From Nitrospira sp. (GTDB lineage: Bacteria > Nitrospirota > Nitrospiria > Nitrospirales > Nitrospiraceae): 64,000 nt of DNA. The first letter of the stretch is position 1, and each line of letters starts with the position of its first letter. Made by a program: the position numbers and the translations under genes. The DNA lies in the NCBI GenBank assembly GCA_005116745.1, contig SWDS01000008.1, positions 50,499 to 114,498 on the forward strand, in the 5' to 3' direction. The notes under the pieces were generated by a model. The model made no database searches. It was given only the letters and a program-made list of their open reading frames with translations, and had not been told where the DNA came from. This document shows positions 9,152 to 18,114 of this stretch, piece after piece.

Positions 9152-10156
9152 ATGCCCAAGAGTTTGTTGCATAACATGCGTCATGCCGGATTGATCAGCG
9201 CATTGGTCATGGCTCCGTGTCTTGCCATCAATGCAGGCGTAGTATCAGCGGAGACCATCCAGGCCCAACTCACGAAGGCACCCAATGTCCCCGCTCCGAT
9301 CACGCGAACCCAGCCCGCAACCGTCGTGGTCAACCTGGAAGCGTCCGAGTGGGTGGGTCCGATTAGCGACGACAATAATTATGAGTTCTGGGGTATTAAT
9401 GGAATGGTGCCAGGGCCGATGATTCGCGTCATGGTGGGCGATACGGTTGAAATCCGCTTGAAGAATAAGAGCGGCAGCAAGCAGAGCCACAATCTTGACT
9501 TCACGAAGGTCAGTGGTGGAGCAGCCTTGGTGAATGCGGAGCCCGGGAAGGAAGCTCAGATCACATTTAAGGCCGCCAACCAAGGTGTCTTTATCTATCA
9601 GTCCTCCACTGCAGCGCCATCCAACATACAACATGTTTTGAGTGGCATGCACGGCTTGATCGTCGTTGAGCCGGTTGGTGGGCTGAAGCCTGTCGAAAAA
9701 GAGTTCTATGTCATGCAGAGCGAATTCTACATGAAGGATGGCAAGAAGAACGATACCCTGGTTTATTCAGAGCAAAAGGTGAAAGAGGCGGATGCGTCTT
9801 ATATCGTGCATAATGGCCATATGACCGCACTGGTCAAAGTTCCGCTCCGATCCAAAGTAGGAGAGACCACTCGATGGTTTTATGGCAATGCCGGAGTCAA
9901 CTTTGATTCTTCGTGGCACGTCATTGGTGAGATGTTAGACCGGGTCTGGCCCGCAGGTAACGTGGCAAAAGCGCCACTTGAGCATATCCAAAGCACCCTG
10001 GTGACACCTGGTGAAGCAACCCTAGGAGAATTTAAAGGCGAAATGCCCGGGACGTTTGTTTCGGTTGACCACTCGCTCTTCCGCACCGAAAAAGGCGCCC
10101 TTGGCCTGCTGAAGATCGATGGTCCAACCAATCCTGCCCTGTTCAAAGGGCTGTAG
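9152..10156 (+). CDS. NirK-like copper protein B: type 1 Cys lost, domain-II catalytic His kept
   Basis: A paralogue of the preceding protein (334 residues, near-identical signal peptide and a long nearly identical stretch around PGPMIRVMVGDTVEIR). In domain I the type 2 histidines are Thr118 (NLDFTKV) and Gln150, and the type 1 cysteine is Ser151 (IYQSSTAAP), although His113, Asp116, His161 and Met166 remain. In domain II the catalytic His256 (SSWHVIGE) and type 2 ligand His307 (SVDHSLFRTEKGALG) are intact. Alone it should bind neither copper normally; beside protein A it could complete the type 2 site. RBS AAAGGAG precedes the ATG; a terminator follows. Confidence 0.9.
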   Translation: MPKSLLHNMRHAGLISALVMAPCLAINAGVVSAETIQAQLTKAPNVPAPITRTQPATVVVNLEASEWVGPISDDNNYEFWGINGMVPGPMIRVMVGDTVEIRLKNKSGSKQSHNLDFTKVSGGAALVNAEPGKEAQITFKAANQGVFIYQSSTAAPSNIQHVLSGMHGLIVVEPVGGLKPVEKEFYVMQSEFYMKDGKKNDTLVYSEQKVKEADASYIVHNGHMTALVKVPLRSKVGETTRWFYGNAGVNFDSSWHVIGEMLDRVWPAGNVAKAPLEHIQSTLVTPGEATLGEFKGEMPGTFVSVDHSLFRTEKGALGLLKIDGPTNPALFKGL

Positions 10157-10189
10157 TACTCTACCGGGAACGGGTCGTACCAGAGTAAC

Positions 10190-10234
10190 GCAACACGGGG
10201 AGGGAGAGGCGCAGCCTCTCCCTCCCCGTGTTGC
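10190..10234 (+). terminator. Terminator of the cytochrome c/NirK unit
   Basis: A perfect 21-bp inverted repeat (10190-10210 with 10214-10234) with a 3-nt loop. The T-run after it is short (TGTTGG). It lies 33 bp after the second NirK-like gene and closes that transcription unit. Confidence 0.85.
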
Positions 10235-10348
10235 TGTTGGGCATCCGAGTGGCTGTGTGGATTTCTAAGCCGACTTCGAGGTAAGACGCTCTCACACCGC
10301 GGCCACCACCATCAAAGCTAGTGGAACAGATTGATTCTGCGGAAGGTA

Positions 10349-10378
10349 TTGACAAAGCAAAGAGTCTCCTGATATTAA
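10349..10378 (+). promoter_or_regulatory. Candidate sigma-70 promoter for the DUF1566 gene
   Basis: TTGACA at 10349-10354, an 18-bp spacer and TATTAA at 10373-10378. It lies after the NirK terminator and would give a leader of about 220 nt before the next ATG. The motif match is good but no start site is known. Confidence 0.4.
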
Positions 10379-10604
10379 CCATGCGCTTAATGCGTCACGG
10401 ATCTGAGAAGATGTCCCATGCTGATTCTCGAATTTCAACGATCGGCAATCTGGCAGGAGGGTCGGCCATTTCCATTTCAGCGGCTTCCGAATTACGCGCA
10501 AACACTTCTCCAAACCTAAACAAGCATCCCTCGCTGTGTGGTCTGATGTCGTGGGTCACGCAGCAGTCCGGCGGTGCAACAACTTCACATACAGGAGGGT
10601 CGAG

Positions 10605-11117
10605 ATGAAAAGCAGAAGAAGCAACTGGGTGAGCGGCATCGGGGCTGTTGGGCTGGCTGTCGGATGCCTGGCGCTGGCTGGTTTCGGCTCAGGAGCCACC
10701 CCCGCTGAAGCGGCTACGTCGGAAAACGCGCGGTTCACCGTGCTAGAGTCCATGAATAATGAGGGGGCGTTGGATAATGAGACGGGGCTGGTCTGGGAGG
10801 TAATCCCGACGAGAGCCATGACGGTTTGGAAAAGTGCCGCCGGTGTCTGCGCGAAAAAGACCGTCGGTGGCAAGAAAGACTGGCGCCTGCCCACACTCAA
10901 AGAGTTGGAGACCCTGGCGGATCACACGATCTATCCTCCCCCGGCCCTCCCAACTGGCCACCCATTCTCCAACATCGAGTTTCATGGCTATTGGACGTCG
11001 ACGGAACACGAAGACTATTCGTTTAGTGCGTGGGACGTCAACTTCGACTATGGCATCATCGGCAACGATTTTAAGATCAACAAGAACTTTGTCTGGTGTG
11101 TGCGCGATAATAAGTAG
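10605..11117 (+). CDS. Exported DUF1566 (Lcl C-terminal-type) domain protein
   Basis: A 170-residue protein starting at 10605 behind AGGAGG. It has a long signal peptide (cleavage near AEAA, residue 39) followed by one DUF1566 domain. Typical segments are DNETGLVWEV, DWRLPTLKELETLAD, GYWTSTE and the terminal WCVRDN. DUF1566 proteins are exported and mostly uncharacterised; no catalytic residues are evident. The gene sits between two terminators, so it is probably monocistronic from its own promoter. Confidence 0.8.
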   Translation: MKSRRSNWVSGIGAVGLAVGCLALAGFGSGATPAEAATSENARFTVLESMNNEGALDNETGLVWEVIPTRAMTVWKSAAGVCAKKTVGGKKDWRLPTLKELETLADHTIYPPPALPTGHPFSNIEFHGYWTSTEHEDYSFSAWDVNFDYGIIGNDFKINKNFVWCVRDNK

Positions 11118-11147
11118 ACTTAGAAGTACCTCTTTAGTTCATTAAAT

Positions 11148-11179
11148 GAGTAGGGGGTGGCGCAACCCACCCCCTACTC
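11148..11179 (+). terminator. Terminator after the DUF1566 gene
   Basis: A perfect 13-bp GC-rich inverted repeat (11148-11160 with 11167-11179) with a 6-nt loop, 30 bp after the stop codon. The following T-run is weak (CGATTCC). Confidence 0.75.
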
Positions 11180-12014
11180 GATTCCCCATCTGATTCACCC
11201 ACAGCGTTACTACTAAAAATCCTGTAATACTCAGGCTTCTCCCGTCGATCACTCGTGCGGTACTCGACCAGCACTCCTGTGCCTCATCAGGATGCCGTCT
11301 GTCGTTGGGGTAGTAGGCTGAGCCCTGTCCAGGTGGGGTGATGAATTGGAATTATCAAGATCTCCGTTGAAAGTTTCTGAACAACCCCATGGTAATGGTT
11401 ACGCTGCCTTCTTCGTCGACGCCGGCTGCGGCTCGGTCTGTTCGGCTTCAATCCTTGCCATGCCCGGTGCAATCGCGGCATAGCCTTTCACTCTTCTGAA
11501 CCGTCCAGTATCCCACGGCGGAGCCACTCAGCAACATTCAACGAACTTCAGGATAACTCCGATGAATTAGGTCCAGACCTTACCGTTGAGACGCTCGACT
11601 GGATTCTTCAACGATGAACTGATGGCCTACGAGGTGCGGTGTATCGGTGTCTGAATATTCTCTCGTACAGGCTTCGCAAGACCTAACAAGCCTTTCCAAC
11701 GGCCCACCACTAAGAGATTAGCAGGCTGCGGAAAAACTCGGTGTCTCAATAAAATTCCGGCGAAGTCTGACCTACCGTACAGATGGGACAATAACCACAG
11801 GAGGCTCAAAAAGACCATCCAGCAATGCCGTGGTGAGCAAAGCGGCGAGACGTAGGCTTCGGTACATTGAGCCTCTGAGCGATGCGAGAACGCTGCTGAG
11901 TGAATTTTCCAGCATCCCGTTAAAGCCCTCAACTTGGTGCTAGGCATGTGACATATTTCAGTCCAATCAGGATAATGGCTGCCCTACCCCGTTACGTTTT
12001 GGCATGACATCGTC
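11180..12014. other. Decayed intergenic region with gene remnants
   Basis: No intact gene. On the minus strand a frame ending at 11399 reads back from the tail IEAEQTEPQPASTKKAA through GYAAIAPG for about 43 codons. It looks like the C-terminal end of a lost gene. The rest holds a Nitrospira-type repeat (listed separately) and many short interrupted frames. Composition is lower in coding signal than both flanks. Confidence 0.4.
11720..11920. repeat. Degenerate copy of a dispersed ~120-bp intergenic repeat
   Basis: The core at 11801-11920 starts with GGCTCAAAAAG, then GCAATGCCG, a GGTACATTGAG segment and GATGCGAGAACG, and ends with TTTTCCAGCATC. It matches in order the better-preserved copy at 60681-60804. 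A GCAGGCTGCGGAAAAACT end-like sequence at 11721-11738 lies 60 bp away. I recall similar elements being common between Nitrospira genes; that part is memory, not a search. Confidence 0.5.
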
Positions 12015-12296
12015 GTTTCAGTGTCCACCCTGCTTGCAAAATTGGCTTGATATAGCCCAAGCACTGGCTCTGTGGAAGCCCATTCCCATGCCAAGAATGG
12101 ACTGTGGCCTCAGCAAATGGCGTGATGCATCCGCGACCGTCCACCTGCAAGGCCCTGAGCGGCGTGAGTATCAGCTTGTACAGCCCTTGCCGTCAGATAG
12201 TAGTAAGACACTCTGAACAAGCGGGTTGCGGCGAAGACGGTGAGGTCAACCACGGCAAGACTGTATGGACTCAACCTCTAACACGCGCACAAAGTA
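12015..12296 (+). pseudogene. Decayed copy of the MOSC gene (C-terminal part)
   Basis: From about 12063 to 12296 the sequence follows the 3' end of the MOSC gene and its downstream flank (about 4246-4469), including the shared blocks AGAATGGAC, CGTGATGCATC, GAACAAGCGGGTTG, CAACCACGGCAAG and TCTAACACGCGCACAAAGTAGA. Weaker similarity at 12020-12060 matches the PCWKLARRW region, with the stretch between deleted. Frameshifts and stops break the frame, so no product is expected. Conservation of the flank after the stop codon shows that a DNA segment, not only a gene, was duplicated. Confidence 0.8.
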
Positions 12297-12297
12297 G

Positions 12298-12336
12298 AAC
12301 CGCCTTGCACCTGGTTGCCCAGATGCAAGGCGGTTT
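12298..12336. terminator. Terminator downstream of cycB
   Basis: A 12-bp perfect inverted repeat (12298-12309 with 12324-12335) around a 14-nt loop, with TTTCTT on the plus side and an A-rich run on the minus side. It lies 28 bp beyond the cycB stop and would end the hao-haoB-cycA-cycB transcript; it may work in both directions. Confidence 0.7.
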
Positions 12337-12363
12337 CTTCATTACAACGATACGAAGACGAAG

Positions 12364-12960
12364 CTAATCCTTGTCGTCCTCATCATCGTCTTTCTTCTTC
12401 TTTTCAACCTTCAATACCGGCTTGTCCTGCGCCAAGCTGGCATTGAGATCGTGCTCTGGAACTTTCTTGTGCACCAAGTTCTGGTGGCAGTCGATACACG
12501 TGGCGCCTTCGGTCTGCATTTTTGCATGCGCAGCCTTGGCTGACGCACCTGGCGCTTTCACATTCTTGTGGCAGGCCCTGCACGTGAGACTGTCCCACTC
12601 TTTCAATTTCATCCTGGCCCGAAAGGCCGCCTCTGGGCGATGCTCATTGAATTTTTCCACCGTCGAGTAGTCGGTGGTGAATTCCTTAATGAGGAAGGGC
12701 AGCCCGTCAACCACGTGGGTATAGATGGCTTTATGGAAGTTGGAGAAGCCTTGTGGCACATGGCAATCTTTACAACCAGGATCCGCCCCAAGGGCCCCAT
12801 AGTGAGAGGACTTCTTCAACTCCTCATACGGATAAATTTCTGAATGGCAACTAATGCAGAACTCTGTTCTTGAGACAGCGGCTTCACCCCCGAAGACCAC
12901 CGCGATCAACAGGATGCCGACCACTCCCCCGACAATGAACGTACCGGCCTTCCCTGACAT
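12364..12960 (-). CDS. cycB: CycB, membrane tetraheme cytochrome cM552 (NapC/NirT family)
   Basis: A 198-residue NapC/NirT-type quinol-interacting cytochrome. One N-terminal membrane anchor (about residues 7-28) is followed by four heme motifs: CISCH at 35, CKDCH at 63, CRACH at 127 and CIDCH at 155. The C-terminus is a highly charged Lys/Asp tail. In ammonia oxidizers this protein passes electrons from cytochrome c554 to the quinone pool. Its ATG shares one base with the cycA stop (TAATG), so the two are coupled. Confidence 0.93.
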   Translation of the reverse strand: MSGKAGTFIVGGVVGILLIAVVFGGEAAVSRTEFCISCHSEIYPYEELKKSSHYGALGADPGCKDCHVPQGFSNFHKAIYTHVVDGLPFLIKEFTTDYSTVEKFNEHRPEAAFRARMKLKEWDSLTCRACHKNVKAPGASAKAAHAKMQTEGATCIDCHQNLVHKKVPEHDLNASLAQDKPVLKVEKKKKDDDEDDKD

Positions 12961-13688
12961 TATTCCTCCTCAGCCTTGTCGGCCTTCACCGCTGGCTTGG
13001 CACTCTTCTGGAATTCCTCGTGGAATTTCGGAGATGGAGGGCCAGTGAATGTTCCTTCGAGCTTGAAATGGGTGTGCATCGCCTTGTCGTCTCGCACATA
13101 CTTTTCAAAATCAAACGAGTACTTCTTGTCGACAGTTGGGGTAAATGGCGTATAGGGCTTCTTCGCACCCTTCCAGGGCGACCCTTCATAGTTCAGGTGA
13201 CAGGCGCTGCACTTTTCGACGAATTCAAAGTCCTGTCCAGCTTCAGCCAGAGACTCACGAGGGGTTTCCTTCTTGGACTTTTCGTAGGCCTCCCCGGCCT
13301 TCCGGTGGATCTTACGATAGTCGCTTCCGGCTCCATGGCATGATTCACAGCTTACTCCCGTCACGAACTTCTCCGGCTCTTCAACCGTGTAACCGCCCTC
13401 TTTCCCAAAGCCGGTGACGTGACAGCCCACGCAATCTTTGTCTTTGGTGTAATCCTTCTTAGGATCAAGCTTTGCCTTAACCATGGCCTCGTCTTTTTTC
13501 TTGCCTCTTGTGGCTTTGAGCGAATCCATAGCTTTGGCATGAAGGGTCTTATCCCACGACTCTCCTTCGCCCTTGTGGCAGTTATAACACTTCTTCCTAC
13601 CTTCAAATGTACCTTCAGCAGAGGCGGTTCCGACTAAGACAGCGAACAACGCCGTAGCGGCGAGTGCGATTGTCATGGGATGATTCAC
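12960..13688 (-). CDS. cycA: CycA, periplasmic tetraheme cytochrome c554
   Basis: A 242-residue periplasmic cytochrome with a signal peptide (cleavage after TASA, residue 24) and four heme motifs: CYNCH at 34, CVGCH at 86, CESCH at 114 and CSACH at 160. It is the electron acceptor of hydroxylamine oxidoreductase in ammonia oxidizers and passes electrons to the membrane cytochrome encoded next. The GTG start at 13688 has AAAGGAG 5 nt upstream. It lies 131 bp downstream of haoB, and that gap could hold a secondary promoter. Confidence 0.93.
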   Translation of the reverse strand: MNHPMTIALAATALFAVLVGTASAEGTFEGRKKCYNCHKGEGESWDKTLHAKAMDSLKATRGKKKDEAMVKAKLDPKKDYTKDKDCVGCHVTGFGKEGGYTVEEPEKFVTGVSCESCHGAGSDYRKIHRKAGEAYEKSKKETPRESLAEAGQDFEFVEKCSACHLNYEGSPWKGAKKPYTPFTPTVDKKYSFDFEKYVRDDKAMHTHFKLEGTFTGPPSPKFHEEFQKSAKPAVKADKAEEE

Positions 13689-13819
13689 GGTAGCTCCTTT
13701 CTCCTAATAAAAACTATTCGTGGTCCTGCGTGAGCAAGCACGTATGCATTACTCTATCGTGACCGTGGATGATTTTCAATAACCGTCTTTCTACTTCTGT
13801 CTTTCTACCACTCAAAAAA

Positions 13820-14872
13820 TTAGTTATTCGAGGGCTGTGCAGATGGAATCTTATACACTAAATAGCCTCCCTCTTTGTAGACCATCTCGAGGGGTTTAAG
13901 TTCCAGAATCAACGAGGTCGTCATAGGCAGCATCTGTGCGAGCAGCGTCTTCACGCTCTTGTCATCCGTAAGGAAGTAGGCGCGCACGTTAGTCTCCGAG
14001 AGTCCATGCACCGTATGGGAGGTGAACTTGTTGTCCGATTGCCAACGCTTTACCATCACATTGAGCCCATGCACATCCCCACTCCCCTTTACGGTGAAGT
14101 CCTTATAGGCGACACCGATGCCATCGGGGCGCATCATCCCAAGTTTGTAGAGATCTGAGATGTGGACTACGACATAGCCTTCACGCCCGCCGGTCAATTC
14201 TCGAAGGATCGCTGCACCCTCTGTTGGCTCTGCCAATAGGGCGTCAGCAAAACGTTGAAATTTGCGCTTCTCTTCTTCGCTTGGCGAAGAGCCCCAGAAG
14301 TCGCGTTCGTATTTCGCGATGGCCTCGGTTCGCTGACGCCAGAGCGTCGGCGTGATAAGAGGTTCACTGAGATGGGAGGTGAAGACCGTCTCTGACCCGG
14401 TCAAGATTTGAATCTGGCGCGAAGTGTCCCACCAGGCCAGGATGGTTGCGTCTTTCGGCAGATTCTTGGAAATCACGGGTGCCAATATGGACAGCTCGGA
14501 GAGCTTACTGTCGACAAAGACCATTGGTTCGCCAACGTGATTTTCCCAGGCGAGCATCACGGGCTTTGTATTTCCACGGCGAGCTAGATAGGCGGAGGCT
14601 ACCGGTTCCTCCATTCCTTCTATGTGAACCTCTTGTTTACTAATGCTTAGGTCAGACCATGGACCTAGCTCAAGCTTTGGAAACTTATCAACACCGCCTT
14701 CTTCCACCAAGCGATAGTGATACGGGGATGGACCTGGATCGAACCACAGAAATGCAACCCAACCAAGCAAAAGAAATCCTCCCGCCACTAGGACTATTCC
14801 TAGCAACGGGAGGACTCTACTGCTTTGCCGCGTCAGCGCTGATTCCATCGTCTGCGCGGCGTCTATTGTCAC
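13820..14872 (-). CDS. haoB: HaoB, hydroxylamine oxidoreductase-associated membrane protein
   Basis: A 350-residue protein with one N-terminal membrane helix (about residues 22-45) and a large periplasmic-looking domain. HaoB is found beside hao in ammonia oxidizers; its biochemical role is not established. The GTG start overlaps the hao stop by 4 bp, so it is translationally coupled to hao. The assignment relies on size, topology and position. Confidence 0.85.
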   Translation of the reverse strand: MTIDAAQTMESALTRQSSRVLPLLGIVLVAGGFLLLGWVAFLWFDPGPSPYHYRLVEEGGVDKFPKLELGPWSDLSISKQEVHIEGMEEPVASAYLARRGNTKPVMLAWENHVGEPMVFVDSKLSELSILAPVISKNLPKDATILAWWDTSRQIQILTGSETVFTSHLSEPLITPTLWRQRTEAIAKYERDFWGSSPSEEEKRKFQRFADALLAEPTEGAAILRELTGGREGYVVVHISDLYKLGMMRPDGIGVAYKDFTVKGSGDVHGLNVMVKRWQSDNKFTSHTVHGLSETNVRAYFLTDDKSVKTLLAQMLPMTTSLILELKPLEMVYKEGGYLVYKIPSAQPSNN

Positions 14873-16581
14873 CGCTGGTTCTTCTTACGCCTGCTCCATC
14901 CGGCCAGCGCGAGGGTACCTGTCAGAAGCATACCTCCACCGAGACTGCCGAGCGTAAATTTCCCGTCAGTGGTATCAAAATCCAGCAGGCTACTCGTCTT
15001 GGCCTGCTGTTCGAGCTTAGACACGCGCTCCATCAGGACCATCCTCTCCTTCAGCTTGGTGTCTTCGTCCATGATTTCGACATAAGCCCGGTTCATGGCT
15101 GCCCAGCCGACGGTGTAGGTGTAGCCTGGATATTGGTGCGCCAGTGCTACGTGCAGTTGCACCAGGTGGTCCTCAGCCATCTCGAACAGTTTGAGCTCGA
15201 TGGCTGTAGGGCTGTTGCCCTTTGACCAGTAGATCTGCCAGAACTGGTCGAACAAGGCCTTAGCCGGTGCTGGAGGCGCAGGTCGGTTGTTCTTCTGACC
15301 TGTGAGGAGTCTAGCCTCGTACTGTTTATGGACGACGTTGTGAGCCTCATCGTATTTATCAAGTCCATGAGACGTACCGTTATCCATAAACTCTAACCAC
15401 GAGCGTGCAAAGGTCTCGGAGTGGCACGTGGTGCAGGTCTTAACCCATGCATCCAGGCGCTTCTGGCCCCATTCGCCAAATACAGGCTCTCTAATGCCAG
15501 GCACGAAGGGATAGTTTGCCCAACGAACCTTACGCACCGTGTTGTGGGTGAATTTTCCCTGGTACTCCATATGACAGCTCTGGCAGGTGGGGAACTTCTG
15601 TCCACCCTTCACAACTGCATCCTTGAGCTGTACATTAAAATTCCATCTAGACTTAGAAGCCTGGTAGCCCAGCCCATGCTGCGACGCATTGTAGGCTTCA
15701 TAGTTGTTGTGATCGGCCCCGCTGTGACAGGTACCGCAGGCTTCTGGCTTGCGGGAGTCGGCCACCGAGAATTCGTGCCTGGTATGGCAGTTGTCGCACT
15801 TATTCTGGTTGGTGTGGCACATGGTGCAGCCGTCAGCGATTTCGCGCTGCGACATTCCGGCGTAGATGTCCGTCTCAACGTTAGCCCTATAATCCAATGC
15901 GTGTGACGGACGACCCCTTGGCCACTGGTTCTTCGGCCATAAAATCGTGTCGCGCTCTGATTCGCGCTCGGCATATTCTAGTAGATGGCAATTGCCGCAG
16001 ACATCAGAGGTTGTCATCTTGATGTCCACGCGATGGTCAGCCTTATTCTTGGTATTGATCCCCACGTGGCAATCGATGCAGCTGACTTCTTTTAAGTTCT
16101 CTTTTGGACCGAGCTTACCAAGCGAGCGCAGGTTTGTCTCAACTTCTTCCAGCTTCGCCTTCTTGTAGAAGGTGTCGTCGTTCGGGGTCAGCTTGCGAAT
16201 CTTGTCTAGATTGGCATGCGTGCTTCTCTTCCACATCGCCACCCAACCTGGCGATTCGTCGGTGTGGCATTTCACGCACTGCTCACGCGTCGCGACTTCC
16301 TTGACCGATGTCGGTGGCTTGTAGAACGACATTGGGTCGAAGTACTTACTCATTGCGATCGGCTCCCAATACTGGCCGTACTGCCCTTTCCCCGCGCCTC
16401 TGCCTGGATCCAGCCAGCGCTTCGTCAAGGCCTCATGAAACTCCTTGGGACTCGCGGACCGATCAATGTTCAGCGCCTCGAACGTTTCCTTCGGGACACT
16501 AGGGTACTGCGCATGCACTGGTGCGGCCAGCAGCAGGCCGCAGACAACCATGGCATACTTCGCCAAATGCTTTACGGTCAC
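14869..16581 (-). CDS. hao: Hydroxylamine oxidoreductase (octaheme cytochrome c)
   Basis: The enzyme oxidizes hydroxylamine in the periplasm, releasing NO or nitrite and electrons. All eight heme motifs are present, with first cysteines at about residues 102, 168, 195, 252, 262, 282, 333 and 383. A signal peptide ends near VHAQ (residue 25), and a C-terminal hydrophobic helix follows (about 545-563). A GYTYT segment at 486-490 lies where the tyrosine that cross-links the P460 heme of the neighbouring subunit is expected. The GTG at 16581 is chosen because GGAAGGAG lies 7 nt upstream and the length becomes 570 residues, that of the Nitrosomonas precursor. It leads hao-haoB-cycA-cycB. Confidence 0.96.
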   Translation of the reverse strand: MTVKHLAKYAMVVCGLLLAAPVHAQYPSVPKETFEALNIDRSASPKEFHEALTKRWLDPGRGAGKGQYGQYWEPIAMSKYFDPMSFYKPPTSVKEVATREQCVKCHTDESPGWVAMWKRSTHANLDKIRKLTPNDDTFYKKAKLEEVETNLRSLGKLGPKENLKEVSCIDCHVGINTKNKADHRVDIKMTTSDVCGNCHLLEYAERESERDTILWPKNQWPRGRPSHALDYRANVETDIYAGMSQREIADGCTMCHTNQNKCDNCHTRHEFSVADSRKPEACGTCHSGADHNNYEAYNASQHGLGYQASKSRWNFNVQLKDAVVKGGQKFPTCQSCHMEYQGKFTHNTVRKVRWANYPFVPGIREPVFGEWGQKRLDAWVKTCTTCHSETFARSWLEFMDNGTSHGLDKYDEAHNVVHKQYEARLLTGQKNNRPAPPAPAKALFDQFWQIYWSKGNSPTAIELKLFEMAEDHLVQLHVALAHQYPGYTYTVGWAAMNRAYVEIMDEDTKLKERMVLMERVSKLEQQAKTSSLLDFDTTDGKFTLGSLGGGMLLTGTLALAGWSRRKKNQR

Positions 16582-16684
16582 AGTAATACTCCTTCCGTAT
16601 ATGATGGGCAGCATGGACTGTCCTTCAAAAAATACTTCTGGACACAATACATCATGATGATGTGGTTATAGTTTTCTACTTTAC

Positions 16685-16699
16685 GTTACTCAGAGTACC
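16685..16699. promoter_or_regulatory. Small dyad upstream of hao
   Basis: An imperfect 7-bp dyad (GTTACTC-A-GAGTACC) lies about 105 bp upstream of the hao start, in the 237-bp gap between ccmI and hao. It could be an operator site for the hao promoter; no clear -35/-10 pair was identified nearby. Confidence 0.25.
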
Positions 16700-16818
16700 T
16701 TAAAAGAATGCGGTCGGAATATAGCTGACGTCCACCACACTGTCAAGATATTTCCCATGAAAAATCTCCAAACGAGTGTCGTGCAACTCAGCGAGAAATT
16801 TAACGGATGCTACGACCA

Positions 16819-18114
16819 CTACGGGCGCTCTCGGTCAATAATGATAGTAATGTTTTCCGTCCCTGGCTTAATCGGCTGACTCATCCCTTCCAGATCACCA
16901 CTTCCAGGCATTGCTTGTCCAGATTTCGACAATCGGGCCACGATGACCACTGTATCGATGTCCGACAGCTTTCGAGATGGCATAGGACTTGTCGAGTCAT
17001 CGAGCCGGAAGGTGAAGGGTAAATCGTTCTTCGATGCCCGCACGATCGACACCGGCATTGGTGGACCGGCCACATCTTTCGCAAAAACAAAGAGTGTATC
17101 CGGAAGTGTTTTGCCGGCCAGGCTCGGCCCCAACACCACTTTTCCTGTAATCGCGCGCGACGCACCGGCCTTTTTGACCGGAGGATGATCAGACGGCATA
17201 GCCGATGAAGCCGCAGGAGCATTCGCCGCGGCCATCATTGGAGCACCACCCATCCGCCGTTTCGCGTCGTCGATAGCGGCCGAGATTTGCTCGGTAAATT
17301 CCGGTTCGGAATCGGGAGGCAAGTTCGCGCGCGCCCGTTCCCAATCTTTGACGGCAAGAACGAAATCCTTACGATTATAGGCCACGGTGCCTGCCAGCAT
17401 CAGAGCCTTCACGTGATTGGGATCAACCTTCAAAGCCTTGTCGATCAACGTCTCCGGTTTGCCTTCGAGCTTGCGCCCCTGGTGAACTGCAAGCGCATCG
17501 GCATAATCAGCAAGCATATCCGCATTGTTGGGATTCAGCTTGATAGCCTTCTCGAAAGTCGGAACGGCATCAGCATACCGCTCCATGGCCATATAAGAGC
17601 GCGCCAGCATGGTCAAGCCTGTCGCATCATTGGGATTCTGCTCCAGCTTCTTTTTGAGCTTCTCGACCATCGCATTGAGCCCCTCGGTCATTTGGCGCTC
17701 ATTGTCGGCACCGCCCTGAGCCGACATCGGTGACGCCGTCGGGTGCGTCATCGCGGCTGGATTGCCCAATGTCCAATAGAGCACGCCACTGGCTGCCGGA
17801 ATGGCCAACACTAACGACAGTGCGACAAGCCGAATATTCACGAGCCCTCCGGACATCATCGATGATGTTTCGGTCGAACCAGTCTCCTCCAACACCCGGC
17901 GCTCTAGCTCATGTCGAGCCGTCTGATACTGGTCATCCGTCAACAGCCCGTTGGTGAGATCTTGTTCAAGCTCAGCGAATTGCTGTCGATACACCGGTAA
18001 CGTTTTTTCCTGTTCATTAGTCAGTTGCGTTGGGCGCTTCAACAACGGGCGCACGATTAATCCCAGGACGGATACGGTCATGGCGGACACAATCGCCCAG
18101 AATGTCACGGTCAT
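16819..18114 (-). CDS. ccmI: CcmI, TPR chaperone of System I cytochrome c maturation
   Basis: A 431-residue protein with two membrane helices (about residues 5-24 and 95-115), a cytoplasmic helical loop between them (LPVYRQQFAELEQDL, family-typical), several TPR units (about 160-290) and a C-terminal beta-type domain. CcmI holds apocytochrome and presents it to CcmF/CcmH for heme ligation. The ATG overlaps the ccmH stop by 4 bp. It is the last gene of ccmA-I and lies 237 bp upstream of hao. Confidence 0.9.
   Translation of the reverse strand: MTVTFWAIVSAMTVSVLGLIVRPLLKRPTQLTNEQEKTLPVYRQQFAELEQDLTNGLLTDDQYQTARHELERRVLEETGSTETSSMMSGGLVNIRLVALSLVLAIPAASGVLYWTLGNPAAMTHPTASPMSAQGGADNERQMTEGLNAMVEKLKKKLEQNPNDATGLTMLARSYMAMERYADAVPTFEKAIKLNPNNADMLADYADALAVHQGRKLEGKPETLIDKALKVDPNHVKALMLAGTVAYNRKDFVLAVKDWERARANLPPDSEPEFTEQISAAIDDAKRRMGGAPMMAAANAPAASSAMPSDHPPVKKAGASRAITGKVVLGPSLAGKTLPDTLFVFAKDVAGPPMPVSIVRASKNDLPFTFRLDDSTSPMPSRKLSDIDTVVIVARLSKSGQAMPGSGDLEGMSQPIKPGTENITIIIDRERP

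Noticed and set aside
9152..10156. NirK-B as a decaying pseudogene
   Set aside because: The frame is fully open with a strong RBS, signal peptide and conserved domain II catalytic motifs; only the domain-I copper ligands are changed, which is not the pattern of random decay.
10321..10608. 95-codon plus-strand frame before the DUF1566 gene
   Set aside because: It lacks an RBS, overlaps the proposed promoter and the real start region, and its translation has no protein-like pattern.
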